Source: Phytoactinopolyspora limicola (GTDB lineage Bacteria > Actinomycetota > Actinomycetes > Jiangellales > Jiangellaceae). From it: a stretch of DNA of 64,000 nucleotides. A program made the translations under genes and the position numbers. Under the pieces are notes generated by a model. That model had not been told where the DNA came from. It made no database searches and saw only the letters and a list, made by a program, of their open reading frames with translations. Of this stretch, positions 41,638 to 50,321 are shown piece by piece (the stretch's first letter is position 1; each line of letters starts with the position of its first letter). The DNA is taken from contig NZ_JAAOEN010000002.1 of NCBI RefSeq assembly GCF_011320225.1, positions 620,584 to 684,583 on the forward strand. Direction: 5' to 3'.

Positions 41638-43725
41638 CTAGACGGCGCCGGCATCGCGACACAACTCCAGAACGTCCGCGCCGTAACGGTCGAGTTTGGT
41701 CCGTCCGACGCCGGGAATCGCGATCAAGGCCGTCTCATCGGCCGGCTTGGTCTCGGCGATCACGGTGAGGGTGGCATCGGTGAACACGACGTACGGTGGC
41801 ACCTTCTGCTGCTGCGCCCGCTCCCGCCGCCACTCTCGTAACTGCTCGAATAGTGCCTCGTCCATCGACGACGGGCATTCGCCACACCGACCGAGCTTGC
41901 GTGATGCGGCATCGACCAAAGCGGCCCCACACACCCGACAACGGGCCGGGGCTCGGCGGCGGCTCCCGGTTGGAGCGGGGCCCTTCCGAGCCACCCGGGC
42001 CGTCCCGCCCGGCCGCAGCCCGTCGAGGAAGCGGCTGGGCCGCCGCGAGCCACGCCCGCCCGGCTGCCGGGCCTGCGACCACGAGACCGCCAAGTGTTCA
42101 CGGGCCCGGGTGACGCCCACATACAGAAGGCGCCGCTCCTCCTCGATCTGCTCCGGCGTCTCCGCATAGTTCAACGGCAATGTGCCCTCATGAACACCCA
42201 CCACGAACACCGCGTCCCATTCCAAACCCTTGGCCGCGTGCAGCGAGGCGAGTGTCACACCGTCTGCCACCGGGGCATGCTGGGCAGCGGCGCGCGCTTC
42301 CAACTCGCTGACCACGTCCACCAGGCGAGCGTCGGGCCGTGCGGCGACGACGTCTTCGGCTAGCGCCACCACCGCCGCCAACGACTCCCAGCGCTCACGG
42401 GCGGCACCGCCTCCCGCCGGCGGGGTGGCCGACCACCCCGCGGCGAGCAGGATCGCCTGGGTGGCCGCTGCCGCGTCCGGCGCGTCGTCAGATGACTCCC
42501 CCGCCCGAACCGCCCCCCTGAGCAGCATCGCGGCTTGCCGCACCTCGGGGCGGTCGAAGAACCGCTCGGCGCCGCGCACCACGTAGGGAATGCCGGCGTC
42601 GGCTAGGGCCTGCTCATAATTCTCGGACTGGGCGTTGACCCGATACAGAATCGCGATCTCTCGCGCCGGCACGCCGGCCGCGATCAGCCGGCCGATCTCC
42701 GCGGCGACCCACTCGGCCTCCGCGACCTCGTCGGGATGCTCGAGAAAGACCGCGCCGGGTCCCGGCGGCCGCTGCGCCTGCAGAGTTACCCCCGCGCCGT
42801 TGCCCGTCGCCTTGCGCAGCACCGCGTTGGCCACGTCCACCACCTGCGGAGTGGAGCGGTAGTCGCGGAAGAGCTTGATGACCGTCGCCGACGGGTAACG
42901 CCGAGCGAACTCCAGCAAGTAGTCCGGACGGGCACCGGCGAATGAGTAGATGGTCTGGGCGGCGTCACCCACGACACAGACGTCGTCGCGATCACCGAGC
43001 CAAAGATCCAGCAACCGCTGCTGCAACGGGGAGACGTCCTGGTACTCGTCGACGACGAAATGGTGATACTGCGCCCGGACCGCCTCGGCTACGCCGGGGT
43101 TGGCGTCGAGCAACCCGACCGCTGCCAGCAGAATGTCTTCCATGTCCATCAGGCCGCGATCGGATTTGATGTCCTCATACGCTGCGTAGACGCGGGCGAC
43201 GGTCTCGGCGTCGATACCTGCCACCTCGCGATGAGCAGCGTCGGCCGCGGCCGCGTATTGCTCCGCCAGGACGTTGCTGACTTTGGCCCATTCGATCTCA
43301 GACGCTAGATCGCGTAACACGGCACGGTCGGTAGCAACCCGGCACCGGCTGGCCGCCGTACCAACGATGGAGAGCTTGCTCCTGGTGATCTCCGGTAGTT
43401 CAGCCCGGGTGATCTGCGGCCAGAAATACCGTGCCTGCCGCAGCGCAGCCGAGTGGAACGTCCGGGCCTGAACCCCCTCGACGCCCAACGAGCGCAGCCT
43501 CCCCCGCATCTCGCCCGCTGCCCGCGTGGTGAAGGTCACGGCGAGCACACGACGTGGGTCGAAGGTGCCGGTCAGCACACCGTGGGCGATGCGGTGCGTG
43601 ATGGCGCGGGTCTTGCCAGTGCCAGCACCGGCGATGACACAGACCGGACCGGACAGTGCGGAGGCCACCTCCCGCTGCTCTGGGTCCAGGGCGGAGAGCA
43701 CGTCGGGAACAGCCATGGGCTCCAT
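41638..43725 (-). CDS. uvrD2: DNA helicase UvrD2
   Basis: 695 residues from the ATG at 43725 (ATG at 43716 is possible). Superfamily 1A motifs: Walker A AGAGTGKT, motif Ia TFTTRAAGEM, motif II VDEYQDVS, motif III GDAAQTIYSF, motif V TLASLHAAKGLEWD, motif VI VGVTRARE. After the motor come four cysteines (CRVCGAAL and CGEC) and an HRDC domain (FEQLREWRRERA, IPGVGRTKLDRYG). This two-part C-terminus is that of mycobacterial UvrD2 (Rv3198c), in which the cysteine motif is needed for unwinding. Repair or replication helicase. Confidence 0.96.
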   Translation of the reverse strand: MEPMAVPDVLSALDPEQREVASALSGPVCVIAGAGTGKTRAITHRIAHGVLTGTFDPRRVLAVTFTTRAAGEMRGRLRSLGVEGVQARTFHSAALRQARYFWPQITRAELPEITRSKLSIVGTAASRCRVATDRAVLRDLASEIEWAKVSNVLAEQYAAAADAAHREVAGIDAETVARVYAAYEDIKSDRGLMDMEDILLAAVGLLDANPGVAEAVRAQYHHFVVDEYQDVSPLQQRLLDLWLGDRDDVCVVGDAAQTIYSFAGARPDYLLEFARRYPSATVIKLFRDYRSTPQVVDVANAVLRKATGNGAGVTLQAQRPPGPGAVFLEHPDEVAEAEWVAAEIGRLIAAGVPAREIAILYRVNAQSENYEQALADAGIPYVVRGAERFFDRPEVRQAAMLLRGAVRAGESSDDAPDAAAATQAILLAAGWSATPPAGGGAARERWESLAAVVALAEDVVAARPDARLVDVVSELEARAAAQHAPVADGVTLASLHAAKGLEWDAVFVVGVHEGTLPLNYAETPEQIEEERRLLYVGVTRAREHLAVSWSQARQPGGRGSRRPSRFLDGLRPGGTARVARKGPAPTGSRRRAPARCRVCGAALVDAASRKLGRCGECPSSMDEALFEQLREWRRERAQQQKVPPYVVFTDATLTVIAETKPADETALIAIPGVGRTKLDRYGADVLELCRDAGAV

Positions 43726-43823
43726 CCTGGCACCTGCGGCCGACATCGAGGAACACGCGGTGCACATGTGGTGTTGTCTCGAGTGACACCCAGACCCACC
43801 CGTCCACGAACGCAGGAGCGTCG

Positions 43824-44081
43824 ATGACCGAGTTCACCATGTACAGCACGCCGTGGTGTGGCTACTGCCACCGTCTGAAGGGTGCGCTCAATCGCGACGG
43901 CATCACCTTCGACGAGGTCGACATCGAGGCCGACCCGGCATCGGCTGAACTGGTCATGAGCCTGAACGGCGGCAACGCGACCGTCCCAACCTTGGTGTTC
44001 GCCGACGGCAGCTCGCTCACCAACCCCCGCCCGTCGGAGGTCAAGCAGCGGCTGGCCGAGTTGGCCGGCGCCCGCCCCTAG
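43824..44081 (+). CDS. mrx1: Mycoredoxin
   Basis: 85 residues; ATG at 43824 after caggagcg. Glutaredoxin fold with active site STPWCGYCHRLK (CxxC) and ATVPTLVFADGS (cis-Pro). Actinobacterial mycoredoxins use mycothiol to reduce mixed disulfides. It is divergent from uvrD2 (98 bp gap), the same as Rv3198A beside Rv3198c. Confidence 0.93.
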   Translation: MTEFTMYSTPWCGYCHRLKGALNRDGITFDEVDIEADPASAELVMSLNGGNATVPTLVFADGSSLTNPRPSEVKQRLAELAGARP

Positions 44082-44177
44082 GCCCGGGTGGCGCGGCCTC
44101 CGTACTACTCTTCGCGTCGCCCGTCGCCGGAGACGTTCAGGCGACGTACGCTGTGCCGCGCCTACGACGGGGTGCCG

Positions 44178-45086
44178 TCAGCCGGGGAACGGATGCCCGA
44201 GCCAGCCCTGGATCAACCGGCTGGCGATAGACAACGACGTCGGTGTCTTGATGTCCCCGTTATCCAGCGCCGCTTCGTAGTCGGCGCGGCTGAACCAGCG
44301 CGCTTCGTCGATCTCGTCGCGATCCGGCCGGGGCCATTCCCCGGTCGCCGTGGCGTAATACCCGAGCATCAGGCTGGACGGAAACGGCCAGGGCTGAGCA
44401 CCGGCGTACCGGCACGACGTCACCGTGATGCCGGCTTCCTCGTAAACCTCCCGGACCACTGCGTGCTCGGGAGTCTCGCCTGGTTCGACGAAGCCGGCCA
44501 GTGTCGAATACCGTCCTTCCGGCCACGAGCGCTGGCGGCCCAGCAGACACCGGTCGTTCTCGTCCACGACGAGCATGATCACCGCGGGATCGACCCGGGG
44601 ATAGTGCTCCGAGCCGTCCGCGGCGCACCGCCGCACGTGCCCGGCCTGCGCAACCTCGGTAGGTCGGCCGCAACGTGGACAGAACGAATGTGTGGCATGC
44701 CAGTTGGCCAACGAGATCGCGTGCACGGCGAGACCGGCGTCGCGGTCGTCGAGTGACACCCCGACCTCGCGCAACGTGAGGCCGCTGGTTCCGTCCGTCG
44801 GTGTTCCCGGCTCGCCCAGGGCACCGGCGGCATGAACCGCCATATAAACCGTGCCGTCCTCAGCACCCAGCAGATACCGCTCGCCATCGGGCGCATCGGC
44901 CGGTGCGACGTACGACAACGCCCCGCCCGCGACGGCCACCCGGCCACCGTCGACAACGAGCACCCGGGTGGCCGGATCGTGCCATGCCTTGTCCAGCCAT
45001 GCGGTGTCACCGCGACGATGAGCGATCCGGTCGGCTGTCGACCGGGACAGGGCCAACGGACCGGGCAACGAAAACGTGTCGTCCAC
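44178..45086 (-). CDS. nudC: NAD(+) diphosphatase / NAD-RNA decapping Nudix hydrolase
   Basis: 302 residues. Zinc ribbon: FCPRCGRPTEV with C following (VRRCAADG). Nudix box: GFVEPGETPEHAVVREVYEE then AGI, complete with all catalytic Glu. The SQPWPFPSS-type signature of NudC reads AQPWPFPSSLM. It hydrolyses NAD(H) and removes NAD caps from RNA. N-terminal half is the family's usual non-catalytic domain. Convergent with mrx1. Confidence 0.95.
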   Translation of the reverse strand: MDDTFSLPGPLALSRSTADRIAHRRGDTAWLDKAWHDPATRVLVVDGGRVAVAGGALSYVAPADAPDGERYLLGAEDGTVYMAVHAAGALGEPGTPTDGTSGLTLREVGVSLDDRDAGLAVHAISLANWHATHSFCPRCGRPTEVAQAGHVRRCAADGSEHYPRVDPAVIMLVVDENDRCLLGRQRSWPEGRYSTLAGFVEPGETPEHAVVREVYEEAGITVTSCRYAGAQPWPFPSSLMLGYYATATGEWPRPDRDEIDEARWFSRADYEAALDNGDIKTPTSLSIASRLIQGWLGHPFPG

Positions 45087-45151
45087 AGTCTTCGAGCTTA
45101 GACGCCGCGTCAGGTCGAGGGTGCCGGCGGTGAGAGGTCAGCGGTCGGCAC

Positions 45152-45186
45152 GACCACCGACCACCGACCACCGACCACCGACCACC
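45152..45186. repeat. 7-bp tandem repeat (gaccacc x5)
   Basis: Five exact copies of gaccacc in the gap upstream of nudC and of the nucleoside phosphorylase gene. Not coding in any supported gene. Confidence 0.9.
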
Positions 45187-45190
45187 CCGA

Positions 45191-45229
45191 TGATCGTTGC
45201 CGGATTTCTGCCCCCAACTCGGTGATCGT
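45191..45229. repeat. Degenerate half copy of the 41504 palindrome
   Basis: tgatcgttgccggatttctg and the following ccccaactcggtgatcg match one arm of the inverted repeat at 41504-41627 with few changes. Here the second arm is absent. Confidence 0.75.
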
Positions 45230-45289
45230 GGCCGGATCCGTCGGACTCTCGCGGCTCATCCCGACGGCCGGGCGGGTAACGTCACCCAG

Positions 45290-45994
45290 GTGAGCACTCA
45301 CATCGCCGCCGAACCCGGCCAGGTGGCCGACACCGTACTGCTACCCGGCGACCCCCTCCGAGCCGAGTGGATCGCCACCACGTACCTCGATGAGCCGATC
45401 TGCTACTCCACTACCCGCAACATGCTGGGATTCACCGGCACCTACGGTGGGCGTCGGATATCCGTCCAGGGCACCGGCATGGGACAACCGTCGCTGTCCA
45501 TCTACGTCCATGAACTACTGGCCGAATACGGCGTACGTACCCTCGTCCGAGTCGGCTCCTGCGGATCGCTCGTGGAGTCGGTTGGCATCCGCGACCTCGT
45601 GGTCGGCATCAGCGCCGCCACCGACTCCTCGGCGAACCACCTACGGTTCGAGGGCCTCGATTTCGCCCCACACGCCGACTTCACCTTGCTGCGTGCATTC
45701 GTCGAACAGGCCGAAGCCGCCGGTGTGCGCCACCATGTCGGACAGATCTTCAGCACCGACTCGTTCTACCTCGACCGCCCCGAGTTGCGTGACCGGCTGG
45801 CCGGGTATGGCGTGCTGGCGGTGGAGATGGAGGCCGCCGCGTTGTACACGCTGGCAGCGAAGTTCGGCGCCCGCGCATTGACCGTGTGCACGGTGAGCGA
45901 CAGCATCGTGACCGGTGCGGAACTCCCACCCGAAGACCGAGAACGTAGCTTCTCCGACATGGCGACGCTCGCGCTCGACACCGTGCTCGCCTGA
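45290..45994 (+). CDS. deoD: Purine nucleoside phosphorylase (DeoD type)
   Basis: 234 residues from the GTG at 45290. LPGDPLRAEWIATTYL, then STTRNMLGFTGTYGGRRIS, VRVGSCGSL and VEMEAAALYTLAAKFGARAL are the hexameric DeoD signature (phosphate loop, then Met-Glu ribose contacts). TVSDSIVTG closes the active site. It splits purine (deoxy)nucleosides with phosphate for salvage. The frame is open upstream to 45197, without a binding site. Confidence 0.95.
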   Translation: MSTHIAAEPGQVADTVLLPGDPLRAEWIATTYLDEPICYSTTRNMLGFTGTYGGRRISVQGTGMGQPSLSIYVHELLAEYGVRTLVRVGSCGSLVESVGIRDLVVGISAATDSSANHLRFEGLDFAPHADFTLLRAFVEQAEAAGVRHHVGQIFSTDSFYLDRPELRDRLAGYGVLAVEMEAAALYTLAAKFGARALTVCTVSDSIVTGAELPPEDRERSFSDMATLALDTVLA

Positions 45995-46001
45995 GTTCAG
46001 C

Positions 46002-46955
46002 TCACCGCCGGGGAATCTCGCTCGAAAGCTTCGCAGCGTCGAAGGCCTCCGCGGTGACGGCGGTAAGCGACAGCCACGACGCCTCGTCCGGCGTGAACCA
46101 CCGAGCCCCGACGGTAGACCCACCCTCGTCCACCACCCTCAGGGTGCCGGGGTCGTCGACGGCGACGTCGTAGTACGGGCGGATGCCGTGCCAATCGATG
46201 GGGAAACCCTCGGGTCCGACCTGAGCTGGTTCGTGATGGCTGGCCACACCCAGCAAGCTTCGAACCCGCCCCACCTGTCCCGTCTCCTCCTCCAGCTCGC
46301 GTAGCAGCGCCTGGGCGGGCTGCTCACCGAAGTCGGACCCGCCACCGGGCAGATGCCAGGAACCCGCTCCCGGGTATCCGTCGGCCACCTGGGTCAGTAG
46401 CACCCGTCCGAACGGGTCTCGCACGAGCCCGTAGACGGCAAACCGCTGCACAGTCGGGCGGCCATTCGACTCCACGATGTGGAATCCCGGAAGCTCAGGC
46501 ATCTGCTCCGGGGGCATGTCGACCGCCGACAGCGGTAGCTTCAACGCCTGCGCCACAAAAGGGCGTAGCTGCACCGCCGCTGCCTCGTCAACACTCAGCC
46601 ACGCGGCTTCGTCGACCATCGGTGAGCCGATCCGAAGGTCACCTCCGCTGGCCGATCGGGCACCGAAAATGATCCGGTCGGTGTGTAATGTGACGCCGCG
46701 GTGCCGCAGCTCCCGGGTGTCTGCCACGACGTCGACGACGGACTCGACCCGCACCTCAACACCCGTTTCGGTGACGGCTTCACGTCGGACCGCCACCTCC
46801 GGATGCTCACCCTGCGTGACGCTCCCGCCAGGCAGCGTCCAGACACCAGGGGTGCCGGAGTTAGCCGACTCTCGCATCAAAAGGACACGTTCGTGCTCGT
46901 CAACGCAGATCGCGTAGGCGGCTACCCGGCGCAGCGGTGTCAACTCAGTAGTCAC
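46002..46955 (-). CDS. Tandem Nudix-domain hydrolase
   Basis: 317 residues, two Nudix domains. The second (residues 165-315) has a complete box: [18 protein letters not shown] then EEETG. The first (5-140) is degenerate: [18 protein letters not shown] then VTETG, with Thr in place of the first Glu of the EE pair, so it is likely inactive. Substrate unknown; nucleotide-pool cleaning is the usual role. Ends 7 bp from the deoD stop (convergent). Confidence 0.88.
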   Translation of the reverse strand: MTTELTPLRRVAAYAICVDEHERVLLMRESANSGTPGVWTLPGGSVTQGEHPEVAVRREAVTETGVEVRVESVVDVVADTRELRHRGVTLHTDRIIFGARSASGGDLRIGSPMVDEAAWLSVDEAAAVQLRPFVAQALKLPLSAVDMPPEQMPELPGFHIVESNGRPTVQRFAVYGLVRDPFGRVLLTQVADGYPGAGSWHLPGGGSDFGEQPAQALLRELEEETGQVGRVRSLLGVASHHEPAQVGPEGFPIDWHGIRPYYDVAVDDPGTLRVVDEGGSTVGARWFTPDEASWLSLTAVTAEAFDAAKLSSEIPRR

Positions 46956-47006
46956 GCTACGTCAGTGTTCCGGCAAAAGCCGGAAAGATCAACGGTTGTC
47001 TTGGCG

Positions 47007-50000
47007 TCAAGATGCATCCGCGGCCGCCGGCAACTCGCTCACCAGCGACTCCAACTCTTTCGCGCCGAGCAGATCCGCTGGTCGCAACGTGATGTTCGCG
47101 CGGACGTAATGGAATGCCGCCCCAACCTGTTCAGTGGCAAGCCCCCGCAGCCGAGCGAAGGCCAACCGGTATGCGGCCAGCTGAACCGTCTGGATGGACT
47201 CTTCGGCAGCGTCGCGGGGTGGTCGGCCGGTCTTCCAGTCCACCACCTCGATGCCGCCGTCGGCCGTCTCGAACACCGCGTCCACCCGGCCACGGAGCAG
47301 GACACCACCGACCATCAGCTCGAACGGCGCCTCGATCTCCACGGGGGTCCGGTCCGCCCACCCCGAGGCGAGGAAAGCCTCCTGTAGCTCAGCGATCTCG
47401 CGGTCCGGTGCAGCGCCCTCGTCGGCCGACCCGGGTAGCTCGTCGATGTCGACCAGCCGCGGTGACCCCCACCGCGATTCGAGCCACGTGTGGAACAACG
47501 TCCCCCGCCGAGCCAACGGCGCCGGCGCCCGCGGCACCGGGCGGCGCAGGTCGCGGGCGAGTGCGTCGGGATTCTGGCGCAGCCGCACCAACTGCGACAC
47601 CGACAGGTGTCCCGGCAGGTCAACCTCGATCCGGCGACCTCGGCGATGGCGATGCCGTTCGGCCAACAGCCGACTGATCTCGTCGTCCCACTCGGTCATG
47701 GCCGCAGCCGTCTCGAGGTCGAGATCGGCCGCGGACATCTCTCGCACCAGCGCCGCTCCCTCCTCGACGACGACCCGGCGCTCGCCGAGTGGATCGTATG
47801 GCCACCGCCACTCCGGCTGATTCTCGGTGAGCGGGTTGATCTCGCCCGGCTCGTCGGCCCACACCGCCACCTCACCCGCACCACGCTGGCAGGCGTCGCG
47901 GATCTCCACGAGAAACGGCGACGGCTCCCGCGGCCGTACCGCGTCGTCCCACCGGTAGCCGCTACACACCAGCAGTGACCGTGCTCGGGTCACGGCGACG
48001 TAACCCAACCGACGCTCCTCCAGCCGAGCTGCGTCGGCTGCGGCTACGGTGAACTCGTCGACCGCCTCCTTGACCTCCTTCTGGTCGCCCGCGCCGGCCA
48101 GATCCAACTGAGGCAACGCCGCGGCGTCACCGCGAAGCGGGTACGGCAGCTCACCTGGATCGCCCAGCCAGGCCTTCGCCCTCTCGCCACCGGCCGGGAA
48201 AACTCCCTCGACCAGGCCCGTGACGAACACCGCGTCCCATTCGAGGCCTTTGGCCCCGTGCACGGTGAGGATCTGCACGCGATCACCCGATACCTCGACC
48301 TCTCCGGGGGCAAGGCCGCGCTCCGCCGTCTCAGCCGCCTCCAGATAGGCAAGAAACGCGGGCAAAGTGGCAATCTGTGCGGTGCCCTCGAAGTCGGAAG
48401 CGACGTCGAGGAATCGGTCCAGGTTGACCCGGCCGGTGGGACCACGCCGCGCGGCCACCTCAACATCGAGGCCTAGTGTGCGCTCAACGTCGAGCACCAG
48501 CTCCGTCAGCGACTGACCAGCCCGGCGACGCAGGCCGCGAAGCTCGTCGGCGAGTTGGGTCAGCCGCTGGTAGCCCACGGCGGAGAACCAACCTGCCTCG
48601 GTCCCGGTGGGCAGCGCGTCGAGCGCATCGACGATGCCCAGCTGATCGATCTCGTCGGGCACAACCGCGTCGGCGTCACTGGCCGCACCCGCTACTCCCT
48701 CGGCGGCGACGCTGGCCACACCAGCACCCGCACCGGCTCCACCTCCAGCGCCCGCACCCGCACCGGCTCCACCTCCAGCGCCCGGCACGCTCGCCGGACC
48801 GGCGGGTCCAGCCGGACCGGCTGGGCCCCCCAGCCGACGCGCCCAGCGGGCCAGCGCCTCCAGGTCGCGCGGCCCCATCCGCCACCGGGCGCCCGTCAGC
48901 AGCCGCATCAACGCATCACCGCGACCAGGATCGGAGACCACTCGCAGCGTCGCCACGACGTCACTGACTTCCGGGGTAGCGAGCAAGCCGCCGACCCCGA
49001 CGACCTCGACCGGCAAACCCGTAGCCCGCAACGCCGTCTCCAGCCGGGTGATCTGGCTGCGGTTGCGCACCAACACCGCGGCGGAGCGGCCCTCCGGCGC
49101 GGCATCCCAGAACGCCCGCGCCCGCCGCGCGACGTCGGCGGCTTCGTCCTCGGCGGTGAGGTGCAGCCCGACGGTCACCTGCGCCGCACCTCCGAACGCC
49201 GACAGCTCAGGTACCTCCAAACCTTCGGAGCGTAATGGGCCGGACAGGAGATTCGCCACGTCCAGAATCTGTGGGCCGTTGCGAAAGCTGGTGGTCAACG
49301 AGTCGAGCCGAGCCGGCTCCCCGTGCTCGGCGCGGAACTGGCTGCGGAACGCGGACAAAGTCCCCGCGCTGGCTCCCCGCCAGCCGTAGATCGACTGGCA
49401 GGGGTCGCCGACGGCGGTCACTGGGTGCCCATCACCGAACAGAGCCCGGAGCAGCACCAGCTGGGCGTGGCTGGTGTCTTGGTACTCGTCCAGGAGGATC
49501 ACCCGATACGCCGCCCGCTCGGTCTGCCTCACCTCGGGGAAGCCGTCGGCGAGCCGAGCGGCCAGTTCGGCTTGGTCGGCGAAGTCGACGACCTCATCGG
49601 CCCGCTTACGTGCGCGGAACGCTTCTACCATCGGGACGAGGGCGGCTCGTGCATCCTGAACCCCCAGCACCTTGGTGACGTCGGCGTAGATGTCGGTCTT
49701 GGTGCGTTGTCCGTGCGCGCGTGGCCGAGCCTGCACCTCCGCGCGGAGTGTCTCGGCGAACGTGCGGACCTGGTCCGGCTCCACCAGGTGCCCGGCTAGT
49801 TCTCCGTGGAGGGCCAGGACTTTACCCACGACGGTGGACGCGGCATACTCCACCGCCTCCATCGGACCGTCATAGGCGTTGACCACCCGTTGCGCGTATT
49901 GCCACGCCTCGGCCTCGGTGATCAGCCGCGCACCGGGCTCCCGGCCCAGCCGCAGCGCGTGTTCGGCGACGATCCGCCCGGCGTAGGCGTCGTAGGTGGA

Positions 50001-50321
50001 CACCGCAGGCTCCCCATCAAGCAGGCCAGCGGCGGGATCGATGACCCCGCGGGCGGCGAGCTGACTCAACCGTCGGCGGATCCGGGCGGCCAGCTCACGC
50101 GCCGCCTTGCGGGTGAAGGTGAGACCGAGCACCTGTTCCGGCCGGACCAATCCGTTGGCGACCAGCCACACCACGCGCGCGGCCATCGTCTCGGTTTTTC
50201 CGGAACCCGCACCAGCGATCACCACCCCCGGTTCCAGCGGCGCGGCGATGGCAGCCGCCTGTTCCGCTGTCGGCGCTGGCTGGCCGAGCCGTTGAGCCAG
50301 GTCGGCGGCCGAGAACCTCAT
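47007..50321 (-). CDS. adnB: AdnB-like helicase-nuclease subunit
   Basis: 1104 residues from the ATG at 50321, overlapping the adnA stop by 4 bp. UvrD-type motor: Walker A AGAGSGKTET, LLDEYQDTSHAQ, GDPCQSIYGWRG, TVHGAKGLEWDAVF, YVAVTRAR. The C-terminus is a RecB-type nuclease: VLLRGRVDAVF, EVVDWKTG and QLAAYRLA (the QxxxY motif). Residues 515-590 are a Gly/Ala/Pro-rich insert absent from the mycobacterial protein as I know it. AdnAB resects double-strand breaks. Same order as Rv3201c/Rv3202c. Confidence 0.93.
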   Translation of the reverse strand: MRFSAADLAQRLGQPAPTAEQAAAIAAPLEPGVVIAGAGSGKTETMAARVVWLVANGLVRPEQVLGLTFTRKAARELAARIRRRLSQLAARGVIDPAAGLLDGEPAVSTYDAYAGRIVAEHALRLGREPGARLITEAEAWQYAQRVVNAYDGPMEAVEYAASTVVGKVLALHGELAGHLVEPDQVRTFAETLRAEVQARPRAHGQRTKTDIYADVTKVLGVQDARAALVPMVEAFRARKRADEVVDFADQAELAARLADGFPEVRQTERAAYRVILLDEYQDTSHAQLVLLRALFGDGHPVTAVGDPCQSIYGWRGASAGTLSAFRSQFRAEHGEPARLDSLTTSFRNGPQILDVANLLSGPLRSEGLEVPELSAFGGAAQVTVGLHLTAEDEAADVARRARAFWDAAPEGRSAAVLVRNRSQITRLETALRATGLPVEVVGVGGLLATPEVSDVVATLRVVSDPGRGDALMRLLTGARWRMGPRDLEALARWARRLGGPAGPAGPAGPASVPGAGGGAGAGAGAGGGAGAGAGVASVAAEGVAGAASDADAVVPDEIDQLGIVDALDALPTGTEAGWFSAVGYQRLTQLADELRGLRRRAGQSLTELVLDVERTLGLDVEVAARRGPTGRVNLDRFLDVASDFEGTAQIATLPAFLAYLEAAETAERGLAPGEVEVSGDRVQILTVHGAKGLEWDAVFVTGLVEGVFPAGGERAKAWLGDPGELPYPLRGDAAALPQLDLAGAGDQKEVKEAVDEFTVAAADAARLEERRLGYVAVTRARSLLVCSGYRWDDAVRPREPSPFLVEIRDACQRGAGEVAVWADEPGEINPLTENQPEWRWPYDPLGERRVVVEEGAALVREMSAADLDLETAAAMTEWDDEISRLLAERHRHRRGRRIEVDLPGHLSVSQLVRLRQNPDALARDLRRPVPRAPAPLARRGTLFHTWLESRWGSPRLVDIDELPGSADEGAAPDREIAELQEAFLASGWADRTPVEIEAPFELMVGGVLLRGRVDAVFETADGGIEVVDWKTGRPPRDAAEESIQTVQLAAYRLAFARLRGLATEQVGAAFHYVRANITLRPADLLGAKELESLVSELPAAADAS

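Noticed and set aside
45110..45301. 63-codon minus frame with WSVVGGRWSVV
   Set aside because: Translation of the gaccacc tandem repeat.
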